A stretch of DNA of 16,427 nucleotides from JAWXBG01 sp044375415 (GTDB taxonomy: Bacteria; Bacteroidota; Bacteroidia; Flavobacteriales_D; Sanyastnellaceae). The position numbers and the translations under genes are program-made. A model generated the notes under the pieces. The model made no database searches, was not told the DNA's origin, and saw only the letters and a list, made by a program, of their open reading frames with translations. Below, one piece after another: positions 1 to 8,540 of the stretch; the stretch's first letter is position 1; every line of letters starts with the position of its first letter. Location of the stretch: positions 1 through 16,427 of the forward strand of contig JBILMS010000064.1 in assembly GCA_044375415.1 (NCBI GenBank), written 5' to 3'.

Positions 1-48
1 CAGTGATTCGCTAATTAAAAAATTTCGGACATCACCTCTGCGATAAAC

Positions 49-111
49 GCTAATGGGGCTGAACGTTGATTAAATCCGCAACGGTCTCTTTCAACGCACA
101 GCCCCATTAGC
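49..111. repeat. Long imperfect stem-loop at the left edge
   Basis: Positions 49-61 and 99-111 are perfect reverse complements of 13 bp (GCTAATGGGGCTG and its complement). After a 2x2 internal mismatch, positions 64-69 and 91-96 pair for six more base pairs (CGTTGA/TCAACG), leaving a loop of about 21 nt. The structure lies just beyond the stop of the minus-strand secreted-protein gene (stop at 153-155), so it could act as a bidirectional transcription end or RNA stabiliser. It merges at 109 into an array of 8-bp words, so it may instead be part of a dispersed palindromic repeat element. No uridine run directly follows the stem on the minus strand, which makes a classical intrinsic terminator less certain. 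The pairing is seen directly; the role is inferred. Confidence 0.6.
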
Positions 112-140
112 ACATTAGCACATTAGCTAATTAGCACATT
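109..140. repeat. 8-bp word array (AGCACATT)
   Basis: Four consecutive octads are seen: AGCACATT, AGCACATT, AGCTAATT, AGCACATT. They continue from the AGCCCCATT arm of the stem-loop before them. The array sits 12 bp beyond the stop codon of the minus-strand gene, a placement like that of the 7-bp arrays near 12.7-13.8 kb. No coding potential is seen in positions 1-152. Function unknown. Confidence 0.6.
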
Positions 141-152
141 AATTTTGTTCTA

Positions 153-1703
153 TCAACGAATAATCAGGTTCTCTCTACGAACGAGTGATGTATTTTGAAC
201 ATCGGACATTTCGAGGATGTACGCACCCGGTGCGAGATTCAGGTTCATTTGAATCAATCCCGTTGATTGAACACTGTGTACTTTTTGGCCCAAGTGATTG
301 TATACATTAACCACGAGATTCTTTCCTTTAGAATCAATAGTGAACGCACCGTTTGAAGGATTTGGGAATAAACTTACTTCACTCAAAACGCTCTCTGTAA
401 TACCCACCATGAGATAGTCTGCTGAAAGTGTAGTACCACATGAGTTCGAATAGGAAAGTGCATACACGCCCGGTTCTGTAGCAACATAAACATTGTAGAT
501 AGCTCCTTCGATCGCCGTTCCATTGAAGTACCACTGAAGGTCATCTTGTCCGTTCCAGTTTCCTACAGACAAGGTTTGATCAATTCCGGAAATGTATGGC
601 TCAATTGGTGGCACAGAAGATATTTCAACTTCGCCCACTTTAAATTGAGCATGGAATTCACCTACTTCGTAAACAAGTTTTAATTGATAGGTCCCCGGTT
701 CAGAGTATGTATGCGTAACCCCTAATATGCAGGCATCGATTTGTGTTCCATCGCCCATATCGAAGTAGCAGTTGGTATATTCGATATTGATGTCTGAATT
801 GTTTTCTATATCCACTGTACTGCACTCACCGGTAAATTGTACATGGGCTTCAAGGGTGCTGAGTAAGCAAACTTCATCCATAAAATTTTCTTGATCTGTA
901 CAAAACTGTACAAAACTTTCGCCACCAAGCCATACCCATGAGTCGAAAGCCGAATCGGAGGCGTCTGCAATGGCAAGTTTGATGTGATAAACTTCCCCAA
1001 CAGCCAATCCACCTGCACTTGCATGCAAGAGTGTAGTTAGACCATCGGCTTGAACGTATGAAGGATCAGAATAAAATGGTTCACTAAAACCATCACCATT
1101 ATCAACATAATATGCCTCATTCAATGTACTGTGCACATTATTGATGGAAACGGGAAGGTTTGTACCTGGCACAAGAGCAATATTAACAGCATTATTTGTG
1201 TATGGACCGGAGATACCCGGGCCACTCAAGAAAAATCCAAAACCATCATTAAATGAAGAATTTACGAATTCCAAATATTCTTCAGACCCAAAAATAAATT
1301 GAAAATCCAATGAATCACCGGTAGCAATAAAATCAAACTCCACAACCGACCAATCATTCGGAGTATATCCTCCCAAGACATCTATTAAATCAGTGTCCAA
1401 ACTACCATAATTGGAAAAATTACCAAGGGCAAAAGAGGAAGAAGTATTTGGGCCAATGGCACCATTAACATCACCTGAACCCATGACAATCCCTGTATTT
1501 AAACCCAACGAAGTATTTGTTCCGTCGAAAGTACCTATGTGCAAGGTATCTCCGATATACTGAACATTGGAAACGAAAATACCGTTAGCCAAAAACACAT
1601 CCTCAATTACTTGCGTAGCCGGCTGTGTATTATCAACCACAAGCTGGGCCTGCAGTTGCAACGTGAACATCAATGCGAAAAGAATAGCGTAAACATGCTT
1701 CAT
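153..1703 (-). CDS. Secreted choice-of-anchor L protein with T9SS sorting tail
   Basis: A 516-residue surface or secreted protein. Residues 1-20 form a signal peptide ending in LQAQ. Residues about 30-265 match the choice-of-anchor L domain, with the typical VEFDFIATGDSLDFQFIFGS stretch, EEY at 141-143, DGFGFFLSGPG at 153-163 and IADASDSAFDSWVWLGG near 245-261. Residues about 285-360 look like a PKD domain (FDMGDGT, then HTYSEPGTYQLKL). About 370-430 resembles an Ig-like segment. Residues 444-516 are a type A type IX secretion C-terminal domain (SLFPNPSNGAF, VVNVYNHLGQKV, LAPGAYILEM, ending in ENLIIR). Export through the Sec system and then T9SS follows from these signals. The ligand or adhesion target is not visible. 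The start is an ATG directly before the signal peptide. It is the last gene of the minus-strand group and is separated from the TonB receptor by 131 bp. Confidence 0.9.
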   Translation of the reverse strand: MKHVYAILFALMFTLQLQAQLVVDNTQPATQVIEDVFLANGIFVSNVQYIGDTLHIGTFDGTNTSLGLNTGIVMGSGDVNGAIGPNTSSSFALGNFSNYGSLDTDLIDVLGGYTPNDWSVVEFDFIATGDSLDFQFIFGSEEYLEFVNSSFNDGFGFFLSGPGISGPYTNNAVNIALVPGTNLPVSINNVHSTLNEAYYVDNGDGFSEPFYSDPSYVQADGLTTLLHASAGGLAVGEVYHIKLAIADASDSAFDSWVWLGGESFVQFCTDQENFMDEVCLLSTLEAHVQFTGECSTVDIENNSDINIEYTNCYFDMGDGTQIDACILGVTHTYSEPGTYQLKLVYEVGEFHAQFKVGEVEISSVPPIEPYISGIDQTLSVGNWNGQDDLQWYFNGTAIEGAIYNVYVATEPGVYALSYSNSCGTTLSADYLMVGITESVLSEVSLFPNPSNGAFTIDSKGKNLVVNVYNHLGQKVHSVQSTGLIQMNLNLAPGAYILEMSDVQNTSLVRRENLIIR

Positions 1704-1746
1704 AATTTGCTGGTTTTAAATTGAAGGAAATTCCACAAGACCAAGA

Positions 1747-1773
1747 TACGCAAATCCAACGTTTGGTTGCGTA
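1747..1773 (-). terminator. Hairpin between receptor and secreted-protein genes
   Basis: TACGCAA at 1747-1753 pairs with TTGCGTA at 1767-1773. After a 2-nt bulge, CCAA at 1756-1759 pairs with TTGG at 1763-1766 around a 3-nt loop. It lies about 60 bp past the receptor stop and about 45 bp before the next start on the same strand. It could terminate the receptor transcript or act in the leader of the following gene. The sequence after it on the minus strand is only moderately T-rich, so the terminator call is tentative. Confidence 0.3.
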
Positions 1774-1834
1774 GAAACCTAACATTTAACAAACTGAGTA
1801 CTTAGCTCCTTTTCAAATTGGCTTTCGGGAACTT

Positions 1835-4231
1835 CTAAATTTCGATAATCAAACCAATACTCGGCAAAACAGAGCCATTGGAGTTATCCAAATAGTTTGG
1901 CAGATAACGAGTATTGTCATTTGGATTTAACACCGGATCTCCATTCTCATCGCGCTGTACATCCAATGTTGGTTTGAGCGGAGTAACGCTATTGTAAATG
2001 TTTTGTATGTCTAGGAATAGATCCAAGGTCCAACGGTTGAAGTACCATTTCTTATCGACACGCACATCCAATTGATGAAAGGTTTCGATGCGCTGCGAAT
2101 TGAGTCGGCTCCAATCCGGAAGAGCAACGTTTAATGTGTTCCATGTATCCACGTTTAGTGAAGCATTTTCATCATCCGGTGTGTAAGGCAATCCCCCGCT
2201 CAATGCGAAACGGAAACCGACCTCATAATTCCTTTTCATTTGCAGTCCTCCGGTAACGCTGACAAGGTGACGACTATCCCAACTTGAAGCAACGTATTTG
2301 TTATCCAAACCGGTGAATTCGCTTCTCACAAAAGTGTATGCCACGATTCCATAAAACCCTTTGTACAATTTCTGACGAAGGAGTAGCTCCAATCCATATG
2401 CTCTTCCTAAACCGATAGACACGAGATCTTCATTTCCCACTACACCGAAATCGGCACCGAAATTTGCAAGACTTATTCCGCGTGTTACACTCACAGGGTA
2501 ATTGCTGTACTTTTTATAAAAACCTTCCAACGTAACGGTCCTATTAGATTTCTCACCATCGAATTGGAGTCCTGCGGCGACTTGTTCGTTTCGAACGTAT
2601 TTCATGTCACTGTTCACCAGAAGGCCATTATTTCTGAAACCTAAAGCCGTGTATGGAGGCAATTGATAATAGATTCCGGAACCAACATTAAAACTCCACT
2701 GTGGACTTAATTGCCACTTTGCCGATATCCTGGGTGATAGCTGGTCTATCGGATTTTTCATTTCGCTACCTGCATCCGCCACATCTGTGCGAACACCTGC
2801 TGATACGATAAGTTTATTATTGAAAAAGGACTTACTCGTTTGAAGAAAAAGTTGTGCTTTGTTAAAGGAGAGATCTGTATTATACTTTACCAATACAGTG
2901 TCATCGGAGATAGGACTGAAGTCAGAGAAAGAGGATGAGTTGTTGTAAACCGCTCTTTCATAACCCGCACCGTAGAGAATTCTCCATCCCTTTTGAGGAG
3001 ATAGCTTTCTTTCAATTCTAATTTTATTCTCTTGCTCGTTGCTCGAATAATCAAACGTCTTAGGCAAGTTTTCATCATTCTGCTGATACTTATATGCATC
3101 GTTTTGAAGCATATTTCTACTCACAACGAGAGACCAACTTCCCTTTTCGCGGTAATGATCCCAACGCCCCCCGATGGTGTAATTCCACTGATCATTTGTT
3201 ACGAGATTGTCCAATAGATAGCGGTTTCGCAAAAAATTCTCATCATCCGGACTAGTCTTTAGTCCGGTATTTAAGTTGAAGTTATCTAAGGCACCGATAC
3301 TAATTAAGGTGAATTTATTTTGATCGTCCGGTCTCCACGCCCACTTTAGATTATAGTCGTTGTAAGTGGGTAAAAAAGGCAATTCGAGGAGTGCAAAAAG
3401 AGCTTGCAGATAAGATCTCCTTACAGATAAAACCAAACCGGATTTAGCGCCGGTAGGACCATCTATGGTTATTCCAAGATCACTACTTCCAACTACCATA
3501 TTTAAAGTTCGTTTATCTGAACGAGGTTCTTTAAAACCAAACTCTAATAAGCTGCTGAGCATATTACCTCGAGCTACCGGGAATGATCCGCTGTAAAATT
3601 CCACTTCATTGATGAGATCGACATTGAGCATACCCACAGGTCCACCACTGGCTCCCTGCGTAGCAAAGTGATTGATGTTAGGAATCTCTATTCCATCGAT
3701 GTAAAAACGGTTTTCGTTGGCAGCACCTCCTCGAATAATGATATCATTTCGAAACGTAGGGATGATTGCTACACCCGGCAGAACACGTATGGCCCGAGAT
3801 ATATCGCGATTTCCTCCGGGATTTCTTTTGATCTCACTTGTTCCGATAGAACGCGCAGACAAAGGTGATTCTTCACTCCTTGAAATGGATGAAGCCTTGA
3901 TTTCTACTTCCTTCAAACCAACAGAAGCTGTCTTTAAAACGACATCTACTTCTGCCGGCCTATCGACGGTAACTTCTAATTCAAAGACAATGAATTTCTC
4001 ATAACCAAGAGAAGTAATTTCGATGTTGTAAAAACCGGGGGCTATATCTTTAATCAAAAAGTTTCCGTCTAGATCGGCGGCGGTATTCATTGTTAAACCC
4101 TGCACTGAAACGAGCGCAAAAGGAACCGGTTCTCCGGTATCGAAATCGCGAACTTTTCCGGAAATAGAGGATGTCTGAGCTTGAAGCCAAGAATTTAGAA
4201 GAACGGGAATTAGAAATAGAAGAGATTTCAT
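1835..4231 (-). CDS. TonB-dependent receptor with N-terminal carboxypeptidase-regulatory-like domain
   Basis: An outer-membrane beta-barrel receptor of 798 residues. I chose the ATG at 4231, directly before the signal peptide MKSLLFLIPVLLNSWLQAQ. A GTG six codons upstream would place polar residues before it. Residues about 20-105 form a carboxypeptidase-regulatory/CNA-B-like beta-sandwich (ISGKVRDFDTGEPVPFALVS, then DLDGNFLIKDIAPGFYNIEI). The plug follows at about 125-235 (SRAIRVLPGV, IIIRGGAANENRFYIDGIEI, INEVEFYSGSFPV). The rest alternates barrel strands and ends in SIGLIIEI, typical of a barrel closing strand. No SusD partner is next to it, so a SusCD-type glycan system is not supported and the substrate is unknown. 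The stand-alone LuxR-type protein lies 81 bp upstream on the same strand and could share its transcript or regulate it. Confidence 0.88.
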   Translation of the reverse strand: MKSLLFLIPVLLNSWLQAQTSSISGKVRDFDTGEPVPFALVSVQGLTMNTAADLDGNFLIKDIAPGFYNIEITSLGYEKFIVFELEVTVDRPAEVDVVLKTASVGLKEVEIKASSISRSEESPLSARSIGTSEIKRNPGGNRDISRAIRVLPGVAIIPTFRNDIIIRGGAANENRFYIDGIEIPNINHFATQGASGGPVGMLNVDLINEVEFYSGSFPVARGNMLSSLLEFGFKEPRSDKRTLNMVVGSSDLGITIDGPTGAKSGLVLSVRRSYLQALFALLELPFLPTYNDYNLKWAWRPDDQNKFTLISIGALDNFNLNTGLKTSPDDENFLRNRYLLDNLVTNDQWNYTIGGRWDHYREKGSWSLVVSRNMLQNDAYKYQQNDENLPKTFDYSSNEQENKIRIERKLSPQKGWRILYGAGYERAVYNNSSSFSDFSPISDDTVLVKYNTDLSFNKAQLFLQTSKSFFNNKLIVSAGVRTDVADAGSEMKNPIDQLSPRISAKWQLSPQWSFNVGSGIYYQLPPYTALGFRNNGLLVNSDMKYVRNEQVAAGLQFDGEKSNRTVTLEGFYKKYSNYPVSVTRGISLANFGADFGVVGNEDLVSIGLGRAYGLELLLRQKLYKGFYGIVAYTFVRSEFTGLDNKYVASSWDSRHLVSVTGGLQMKRNYEVGFRFALSGGLPYTPDDENASLNVDTWNTLNVALPDWSRLNSQRIETFHQLDVRVDKKWYFNRWTLDLFLDIQNIYNSVTPLKPTLDVQRDENGDPVLNPNDNTRYLPNYLDNSNGSVLPSIGLIIEI

Positions 4232-4312
4232 GCGGGTTAGAACAAACACTTAATGAATTTGTTCGTCTGCAAAAGTCGAGTACAGGGACTTCTCAGAAAA
4301 ATTTAATTAAAA

Positions 4313-4504
4313 CTACCCCTCCCAATGACTAGCTTGAGTACGGTTGCCGGCTCCAATCTTCTTAAACAGTGAGCTCAAATGAGTTTTGACCGTGTTCTCC
4401 GAGATGCCAAGTTCAGAGGCTATTTCTTGATTTTTTTTACCCAACCTTAACATAAGTAACATCTGTCGTTCCCTTGTTGATATTGGATCCTTTGCATTTT
4501 TCAT
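4313..4504 (-). CDS. Stand-alone LuxR/GerE-type HTH protein (63 aa)
   Basis: A very short protein that is almost only a LuxR-type DNA-binding domain: STRERQMLLMLRLG, KKNQEIASELGISENTVKTH, LSSLFKKIGAGNRTQA. It has no receiver, sensor or autoinducer domain. The upstream reading frame meets a stop about 13 codons before the ATG and shows no receiver remnant, so it is not obviously a broken response regulator. Its HTH resembles that of the neighbouring REC-LuxR regulator (shared TxRE, EI, NTVK, HL, K, NRT positions), which suggests duplication or common regulation. It lies between the two-component pair and the TonB receptor on the same strand and may regulate either. LuxR-type HTH proteins normally dimerise through this domain to bind DNA, so a minimal regulator is plausible. 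Confidence 0.7.
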   Translation of the reverse strand: MKNAKDPISTRERQMLLMLRLGKKNQEIASELGISENTVKTHLSSLFKKIGAGNRTQASHWEG

Positions 4505-4602
4505 TTGATAATTCCTTGTATGATCTGCACGACAGAACTCTTAACAAAGGAATAATAACACATTTGTATGCACATCATCCAAACGGGTGAAACGCAATCG
4601 AC

Positions 4603-5223
4603 TTAGCTCAGTAGGCTGTTTAATTTAAATAAGACCTCCGTTCGATTGTGCACATCCAATTTTCCGTAGATATTAAGAAGATGTGACTTGACCGTATTCA
4701 CAGAGAGAAATACTTTTTCACCTATTTCCTTATTCGTTCTACCTTCTCTCAGGTAGTGTAAAATTTCAAATTCTCGCTCGGTGAGGGGATTTGGAATATG
4801 CAAATTAATTGATTCAATAGTGAGACTTCGTTCACTAGCTCTTTTGGAATTCATGTGATTAAAAACAGCAATTTCCAGGGAGGTGAGCAAATCATTTTCA
4901 TCAAAGGGTTTTAGCAGATATCCAGCAGGACGCGTCTCTTTCACCCGTTCTATTGTTCCTCTGTCGGCATGTGAAGTAAGAAAAACAAATGGAATTCCAT
5001 ACAATCTATTTATTTCGTAAGCTACCTCAATTCCATCGGGTTCGCCACCCAGAGATATATCGAGCAAAGCGGCATCAGGCAAGTTTGAAGAGAGCATTTC
5101 CAATGCCAGTTGACCATTGCCGGCGATGCCCACTACATCAAAGCCCACATCGCGCAGTTGGTTCGAAATATCAGATGCCACCAAAGGTTCATCTTCCACT
5201 ACCAAAATTTTCACTTTAGCCAT
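4603..5223 (-). CDS. REC-LuxR response regulator
   Basis: A 206-residue NarL/FixJ-type two-component response regulator. The receiver domain occupies about residues 3-125, with acidic pocket E10-D11-E12, likely phospho-acceptor D55 in AALLDISLGG, T83 in FLTSH and K105 in YLLKPF. The LuxR-type HTH occupies about 143-203 (PLTEREFEILHYLREG, NKEIGEKVFLSVNTVKSH, IYGKLDVHNRTE). The start codon abuts the stop codon of the histidine kinase gene with no gap, so the pair is surely co-transcribed and probably translationally coupled. Phosphorylation by that kinase and DNA binding as a dimer follow from the family. Targets are unknown; the adjacent receptor and surface protein are candidates. Confidence 0.92.
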   Translation of the reverse strand: MAKVKILVVEDEPLVASDISNQLRDVGFDVVGIAGNGQLALEMLSSNLPDAALLDISLGGEPDGIEVAYEINRLYGIPFVFLTSHADRGTIERVKETRPAGYLLKPFDENDLLTSLEIAVFNHMNSKRASERSLTIESINLHIPNPLTEREFEILHYLREGRTNKEIGEKVFLSVNTVKSHLLNIYGKLDVHNRTEVLFKLNSLLS

Positions 5224-7032
5224 TTATGCCGATTTTTTGTAGTTTTTAATCAATAGTTTTACTGTTGTGCCTGAACCTGAACTTACTTCATGAGAGGCGT
5301 TCAGTTTCTGGGCAAAAGCTTCAATCATCTTCATGCCAAATGAATCCTTTCTCGTTTCTTGTGTGTTGATGCCTACTCCATTGTCTTGAACAATTAATTC
5401 TAATCCGCCGGCTTGTTCCTTCAATGAAACTTTTAAGAGTCCGGTTTCACGACCTACAAACGCATATTTCAGTGCATTGGTGATGAGTTCATTCAAAATA
5501 AGACCCATGGGAATTGTAGTGTCGACATCCAGAATCATTTCATCAATGTCTGTCACAAATTCAATTTCGTCCTGATCAACTTTATAGGAATTAAACAGAC
5601 TGCCGGCTAATTTGGTCACATAACTTTTCAAATCTATACCGGTAAGATTATCCTCACTGTACAAATTTTGATGAATAATGGCCATGCTTTTTACGCGATT
5701 TCTACTTTCGTTTACTGCCTCGAGGGCTTTCTCGTCGGTAATATCGCGACTTTGAATACTCAGTAAACTTGATACCACCTGAAGATTATTCTTTACACGG
5801 TGATGGATTTCTTTAAGAAGAACTTCTTTTTCGTCCAGTGCCTTTTGAATAATAGCACCTTTATCCTTCAGCTCTCTGTTTGTTTTTGATTTTGTAAAAG
5901 CCACGTATGCCACAGCAGCGAGTATCAAGAAAACTAAAACAATAATTAAAACAAATAACTTTTGACGTTCCGCATTTCCCAAAATCTCCAAATCCTTTAA
6001 GGCTATTTCTTTCTCCTTTTTTTCTGTGTCATATTTGGTGAGCATTTCGAGCATGAGTTCATCTTTATCCGAACTAAAAAGGCTATCTGCGTACAGTCGA
6101 TAAAGTTTGGAATATTCATACGCCTCTTTGAAATTACCACGCTTCTCTTGGTAGTCCATATTGTTCTTATAGGCGTCCCCGATTTCTCGGATCGCTTTTG
6201 AATTCAATGCCAATCGAAGGTTTTCAGCACAGCTAAAATCAGCCTTTGACCAATCATTTAATTCCCTGTAACACTGGCATAAGTTTCCTTGAACAACCGT
6301 GTAACTCAGAATATCTAGGGATGTGTCTATAAAACTTATTGCAGTGTCATATAGTAAAATAGCCTCCTTGTATTTCAGCATTTGCTGCTTAGAGTTTCCC
6401 ATCCCCGTATAAGAATATCCTTTGAACAAATCGTTTCCCAGTTCGCCGAATGTCCTTGCACAATCCCTATATATTTCATAAGCTCTTTCCGTTTTGTCAA
6501 CTTCATTTAATTGCTCGGCCATATTAAACATGACGGAAGCTGTCCACTCCTTGTCGTTTATGGAGCGAAACAATTGCAAGGCTTTCTCATAGTAGTCCAT
6601 GGTTTCAGAATGCCTTTTCCTGAATTGATAGGATGCCGCAATATTGTTGAACATCATAGCGGTCATAAACGTGTCTTTAAGGTTTTCGTATATCGGCATA
6701 GCCTTCAAATAGTGCTCTATTGCCTTTTCATGAAGACCTTTTGCACTAAAACACATACCCAGCAAATTATAACCACGTGCGGTCTCACTCGTATCTCCTG
6801 CATTCGAAGCCTCCTTCAAGAACAGAGAGCTGTAGACTTGCGCCGTATCATTCTGATTGTACAGCGTATATCGAACAATATTACTTATGGTAATGAGTCT
6901 TTTTTCCTGATCTGTCTGCAGCTTTAGATCAGATTTCAAGCTATCAATTATATGTTCATTTTGAGCAAATAACTGTGTATTTTGCCCAAACAAAATAATC
7001 AGCAGACAAAATAACTTTACAATTCGCATCAT
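5224..7032 (-). CDS. TPR sensor histidine kinase (HisKA_2 type)
   Basis: A membrane sensor kinase of 602 residues. I placed the start at the ATG at 7032 (another follows at 7029), directly before a signal peptide of about 24 residues (RIVKLFCLLIILFG...LFAQ). An upstream ATG at 7164 would add 44 residues and overlap the divergent gene. A periplasmic region of TPR-like helical repeats spans about 85-310 (GYNLLGMCFSAKGLHEKAIE, MFNNIAASYQFRKRHSETMD). One membrane helix lies near 358-380, then a short coiled coil. The dimerisation domain has LLKEIHHRVKNNLQ with probable phospho-His at 410. The HATPase part shows NELITNALKYAF (N514 region) and DNGVGI (about 550). This architecture is common in Bacteroidota. 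The signal sensed is not visible. The response regulator gene follows with no gap. Confidence 0.92.
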   Translation of the reverse strand: MMRIVKLFCLLIILFGQNTQLFAQNEHIIDSLKSDLKLQTDQEKRLITISNIVRYTLYNQNDTAQVYSSLFLKEASNAGDTSETARGYNLLGMCFSAKGLHEKAIEHYLKAMPIYENLKDTFMTAMMFNNIAASYQFRKRHSETMDYYEKALQLFRSINDKEWTASVMFNMAEQLNEVDKTERAYEIYRDCARTFGELGNDLFKGYSYTGMGNSKQQMLKYKEAILLYDTAISFIDTSLDILSYTVVQGNLCQCYRELNDWSKADFSCAENLRLALNSKAIREIGDAYKNNMDYQEKRGNFKEAYEYSKLYRLYADSLFSSDKDELMLEMLTKYDTEKKEKEIALKDLEILGNAERQKLFVLIIVLVFLILAAVAYVAFTKSKTNRELKDKGAIIQKALDEKEVLLKEIHHRVKNNLQVVSSLLSIQSRDITDEKALEAVNESRNRVKSMAIIHQNLYSEDNLTGIDLKSYVTKLAGSLFNSYKVDQDEIEFVTDIDEMILDVDTTIPMGLILNELITNALKYAFVGRETGLLKVSLKEQAGGLELIVQDNGVGINTQETRKDSFGMKMIEAFAQKLNASHEVSSGSGTTVKLLIKNYKKSA

Positions 7033-7125
7033 GATAGAGTCAAGGATTAAGACACATGCGAAAATAAGAAGCAAGGAAGACAAATCCACACAGAGAATGA
7101 TCGATTCTGCATACACGTTATTTAT

Positions 7126-7133
7126 TAATTTTG
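7126..7133 (+). promoter_or_regulatory. Bacteroidota-type -7 box for the CsgG-like gene
   Basis: TAATTTTG fits the Bacteroidota TAnnTTTG -7 element exactly and lies 35 bp before the ATG at 7168. That would give a leader of about 25-30 nt. A -33 TTG-like element is weak (TTCTG near 7105-7109, spacing 16). The position in the divergent gap between the kinase and the lipoprotein gene supports the call. Confidence 0.45.
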
Positions 7134-7167
7134 GCTCAAGACTTGTATGTTCCTTCAAAACCATGAT

Positions 7168-8502
7168 ATGAAAAGACTTTTACCTTTACTTTTTGCACTC
7201 ATCATGGTGGCGTGCACTCCACAAAAAAAACTGCTCAAAGAGGCCACCACTCTTGAGAATGGCGGACTTTGTGAAGAGGCCTTTAATAAATATGCGTTAA
7301 TTTATCGCGACTGGGAAAATGCCGATGCTCGTGTGGGTATGCGCAGAACAGCTCAAGAACTACTTAATCAAAAACTCGCAAATGCACGAATGGCTTGTCT
7401 GTCGGGCAATTATGAAGAAGCGCTCGATCAATATGAACAGGCATTTGCCTATCAATCCAAATTTCAAGATCTCGCATTGCAGGGTAGTTCAATGGCCCAA
7501 GATGCCTACAATCAATGTAAAATCGACTATGTCAATTATCTCTACGAAACCGCTGAAGACCATGTAATGGCAGAAGAATTTGAAGAAGCCCAACGTAAGA
7601 TCAATCGGATCTATTCGCTCGACAGAGATAACAAAAAGGTAAAGTACCTCGAGATGATGTGCGACCTTCTTCCGAATTATAACGCCGGAAAACAAGCCTT
7701 TGATTTGGGGATGTACCGCGAAGCATACATATATCTCACAGAAGTAACTCGCATCGACGTAGCCTTCCGCGATGCCAAAGTACTTCGCGATGAATGTATT
7801 CGACTCGTTGGTTATACCATTGCATATGTGCCGATTCATCACTCAAAAATCAGCGATGTTGTTGAAGCAACTCTCGGTGCTTCTATCAAAGACCATATCC
7901 TCGGTTTAAATGACCCTTTCATTCATCTCGTAGAGCGAGAAAATCTTGATCAACTTTTGTTAGAACAAAAACAAAGTATGGAGGGCATTTTTGACGAAGC
8001 AAGCGCGATTCAAGCCGGAAAACTTTTGGGCGCGAGATACTTAGTTACAGGAGAAATAATTTCTTTTGAAAGTAATTTAAGTAGGTTGCGTGAAAACGAA
8101 AGAAAGGGTTTTTTGGGCAGTAATCCTCAATCCAAACACGTGCGCTATATGGAATATACGCGCTCACGGACTTTGAATGTATCGTTCAGATATCAATTGG
8201 TGGACGCATTGACAGGGCGGATTTATGCTTCAGAAACAATCCCCTTCAGCGCGTCCGATAAAGCCGAATGGGCAGAATTTGAAGGTGATCCGGACATGCT
8301 TTGGCCCGGTGAGTGGAAATATCAGCTTATAAGCAGTCAAGAAGACTTCGTGGATCGAGATAAAAAAGAAGATTTACGCTCTAAGATTAAAGCTCATAAA
8401 GAACCTCTTTCAGAAATGGAATTGCAATTAAGATTATCCGATTTTATCGGTAAGAAAGTGTCCCAAGCAATAGCCAACTTTCAACCGGAAATAAAAAAGT
8501 AA
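7168..8502 (+). CDS. CsgG-like lipoprotein with N-terminal helical repeats
   Basis: A 444-residue protein. I chose the ATG at 7168 because it begins a lipoprotein signal (KRLLPLLFALIMVAC, lipid-modified Cys at about residue 16). An in-frame ATG at 7147 would put seven unrelated residues before it. Residues about 25-215 are TPR-like helices rich in Ala/Tyr/Glu (ACLSGNYEEALDQYEQAF, GMYREAYIYLTEV). Residues about 220-440 resemble the CsgG family: VERENLDQLLLEQKQSM, then AIQAGKLLGARYLVTGEI, a beta segment with RSRTLNVSFRYQLVDALTGR, and a C-terminal helix. CsgG proteins form outer-membrane or periplasmic assemblies and pores. Whether this one secretes curli-like fibres is unknown, since no CsgA/B/E/F genes are visible here. 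The sigma-like gene starts 38 bp downstream. Confidence 0.75.
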   Translation: MKRLLPLLFALIMVACTPQKKLLKEATTLENGGLCEEAFNKYALIYRDWENADARVGMRRTAQELLNQKLANARMACLSGNYEEALDQYEQAFAYQSKFQDLALQGSSMAQDAYNQCKIDYVNYLYETAEDHVMAEEFEEAQRKINRIYSLDRDNKKVKYLEMMCDLLPNYNAGKQAFDLGMYREAYIYLTEVTRIDVAFRDAKVLRDECIRLVGYTIAYVPIHHSKISDVVEATLGASIKDHILGLNDPFIHLVERENLDQLLLEQKQSMEGIFDEASAIQAGKLLGARYLVTGEIISFESNLSRLRENERKGFLGSNPQSKHVRYMEYTRSRTLNVSFRYQLVDALTGRIYASETIPFSASDKAEWAEFEGDPDMLWPGEWKYQLISSQEDFVDRDKKEDLRSKIKAHKEPLSEMELQLRLSDFIGKKVSQAIANFQPEIKK

Positions 8503-8528
8503 AGACTTTTAGTAATGATACTTCGTTG

Positions 8529-8536
8529 TAGTTTTG
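8529..8536 (+). promoter_or_regulatory. Possible -7 box before the sigma-like gene
   Basis: TAGTTTTG matches TAnnTTTG, with a T-rich stretch at 8507-8510 about 18 bp upstream as a poor -33 element. Transcription would start very near the GTG at 8541, implying a nearly leaderless message. This makes the assignment uncertain; read-through from the CsgG-like gene is the alternative. Confidence 0.3.
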
Positions 8537-8540
8537 TGTT

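Noticed and set aside
4232..4249. GTG start for the TonB-dependent receptor
   Set aside because: The ATG at 4231 directly precedes a standard signal peptide; the six extra residues add nothing recognisable.
4598..4660. tRNA-like signals on the plus strand: TAGCTCAGTAGG (4604-4615) and GTTCGATT (4640-4647)
   Set aside because: The sequence lies inside the 3' end of the response regulator gene, the spacing is too short for an anticodon arm plus variable loop, and no acceptor stem pairs.
6511..6927. 138-codon open frame on the plus strand within the kinase gene
   Set aside because: It is antisense to TPR-coding sequence with no recognisable protein features.
7033..7164. 44-residue N-terminal extension of the histidine kinase
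   Set aside because: It would precede a clear signal peptide and overlap the promoter and start of the divergent lipoprotein gene.
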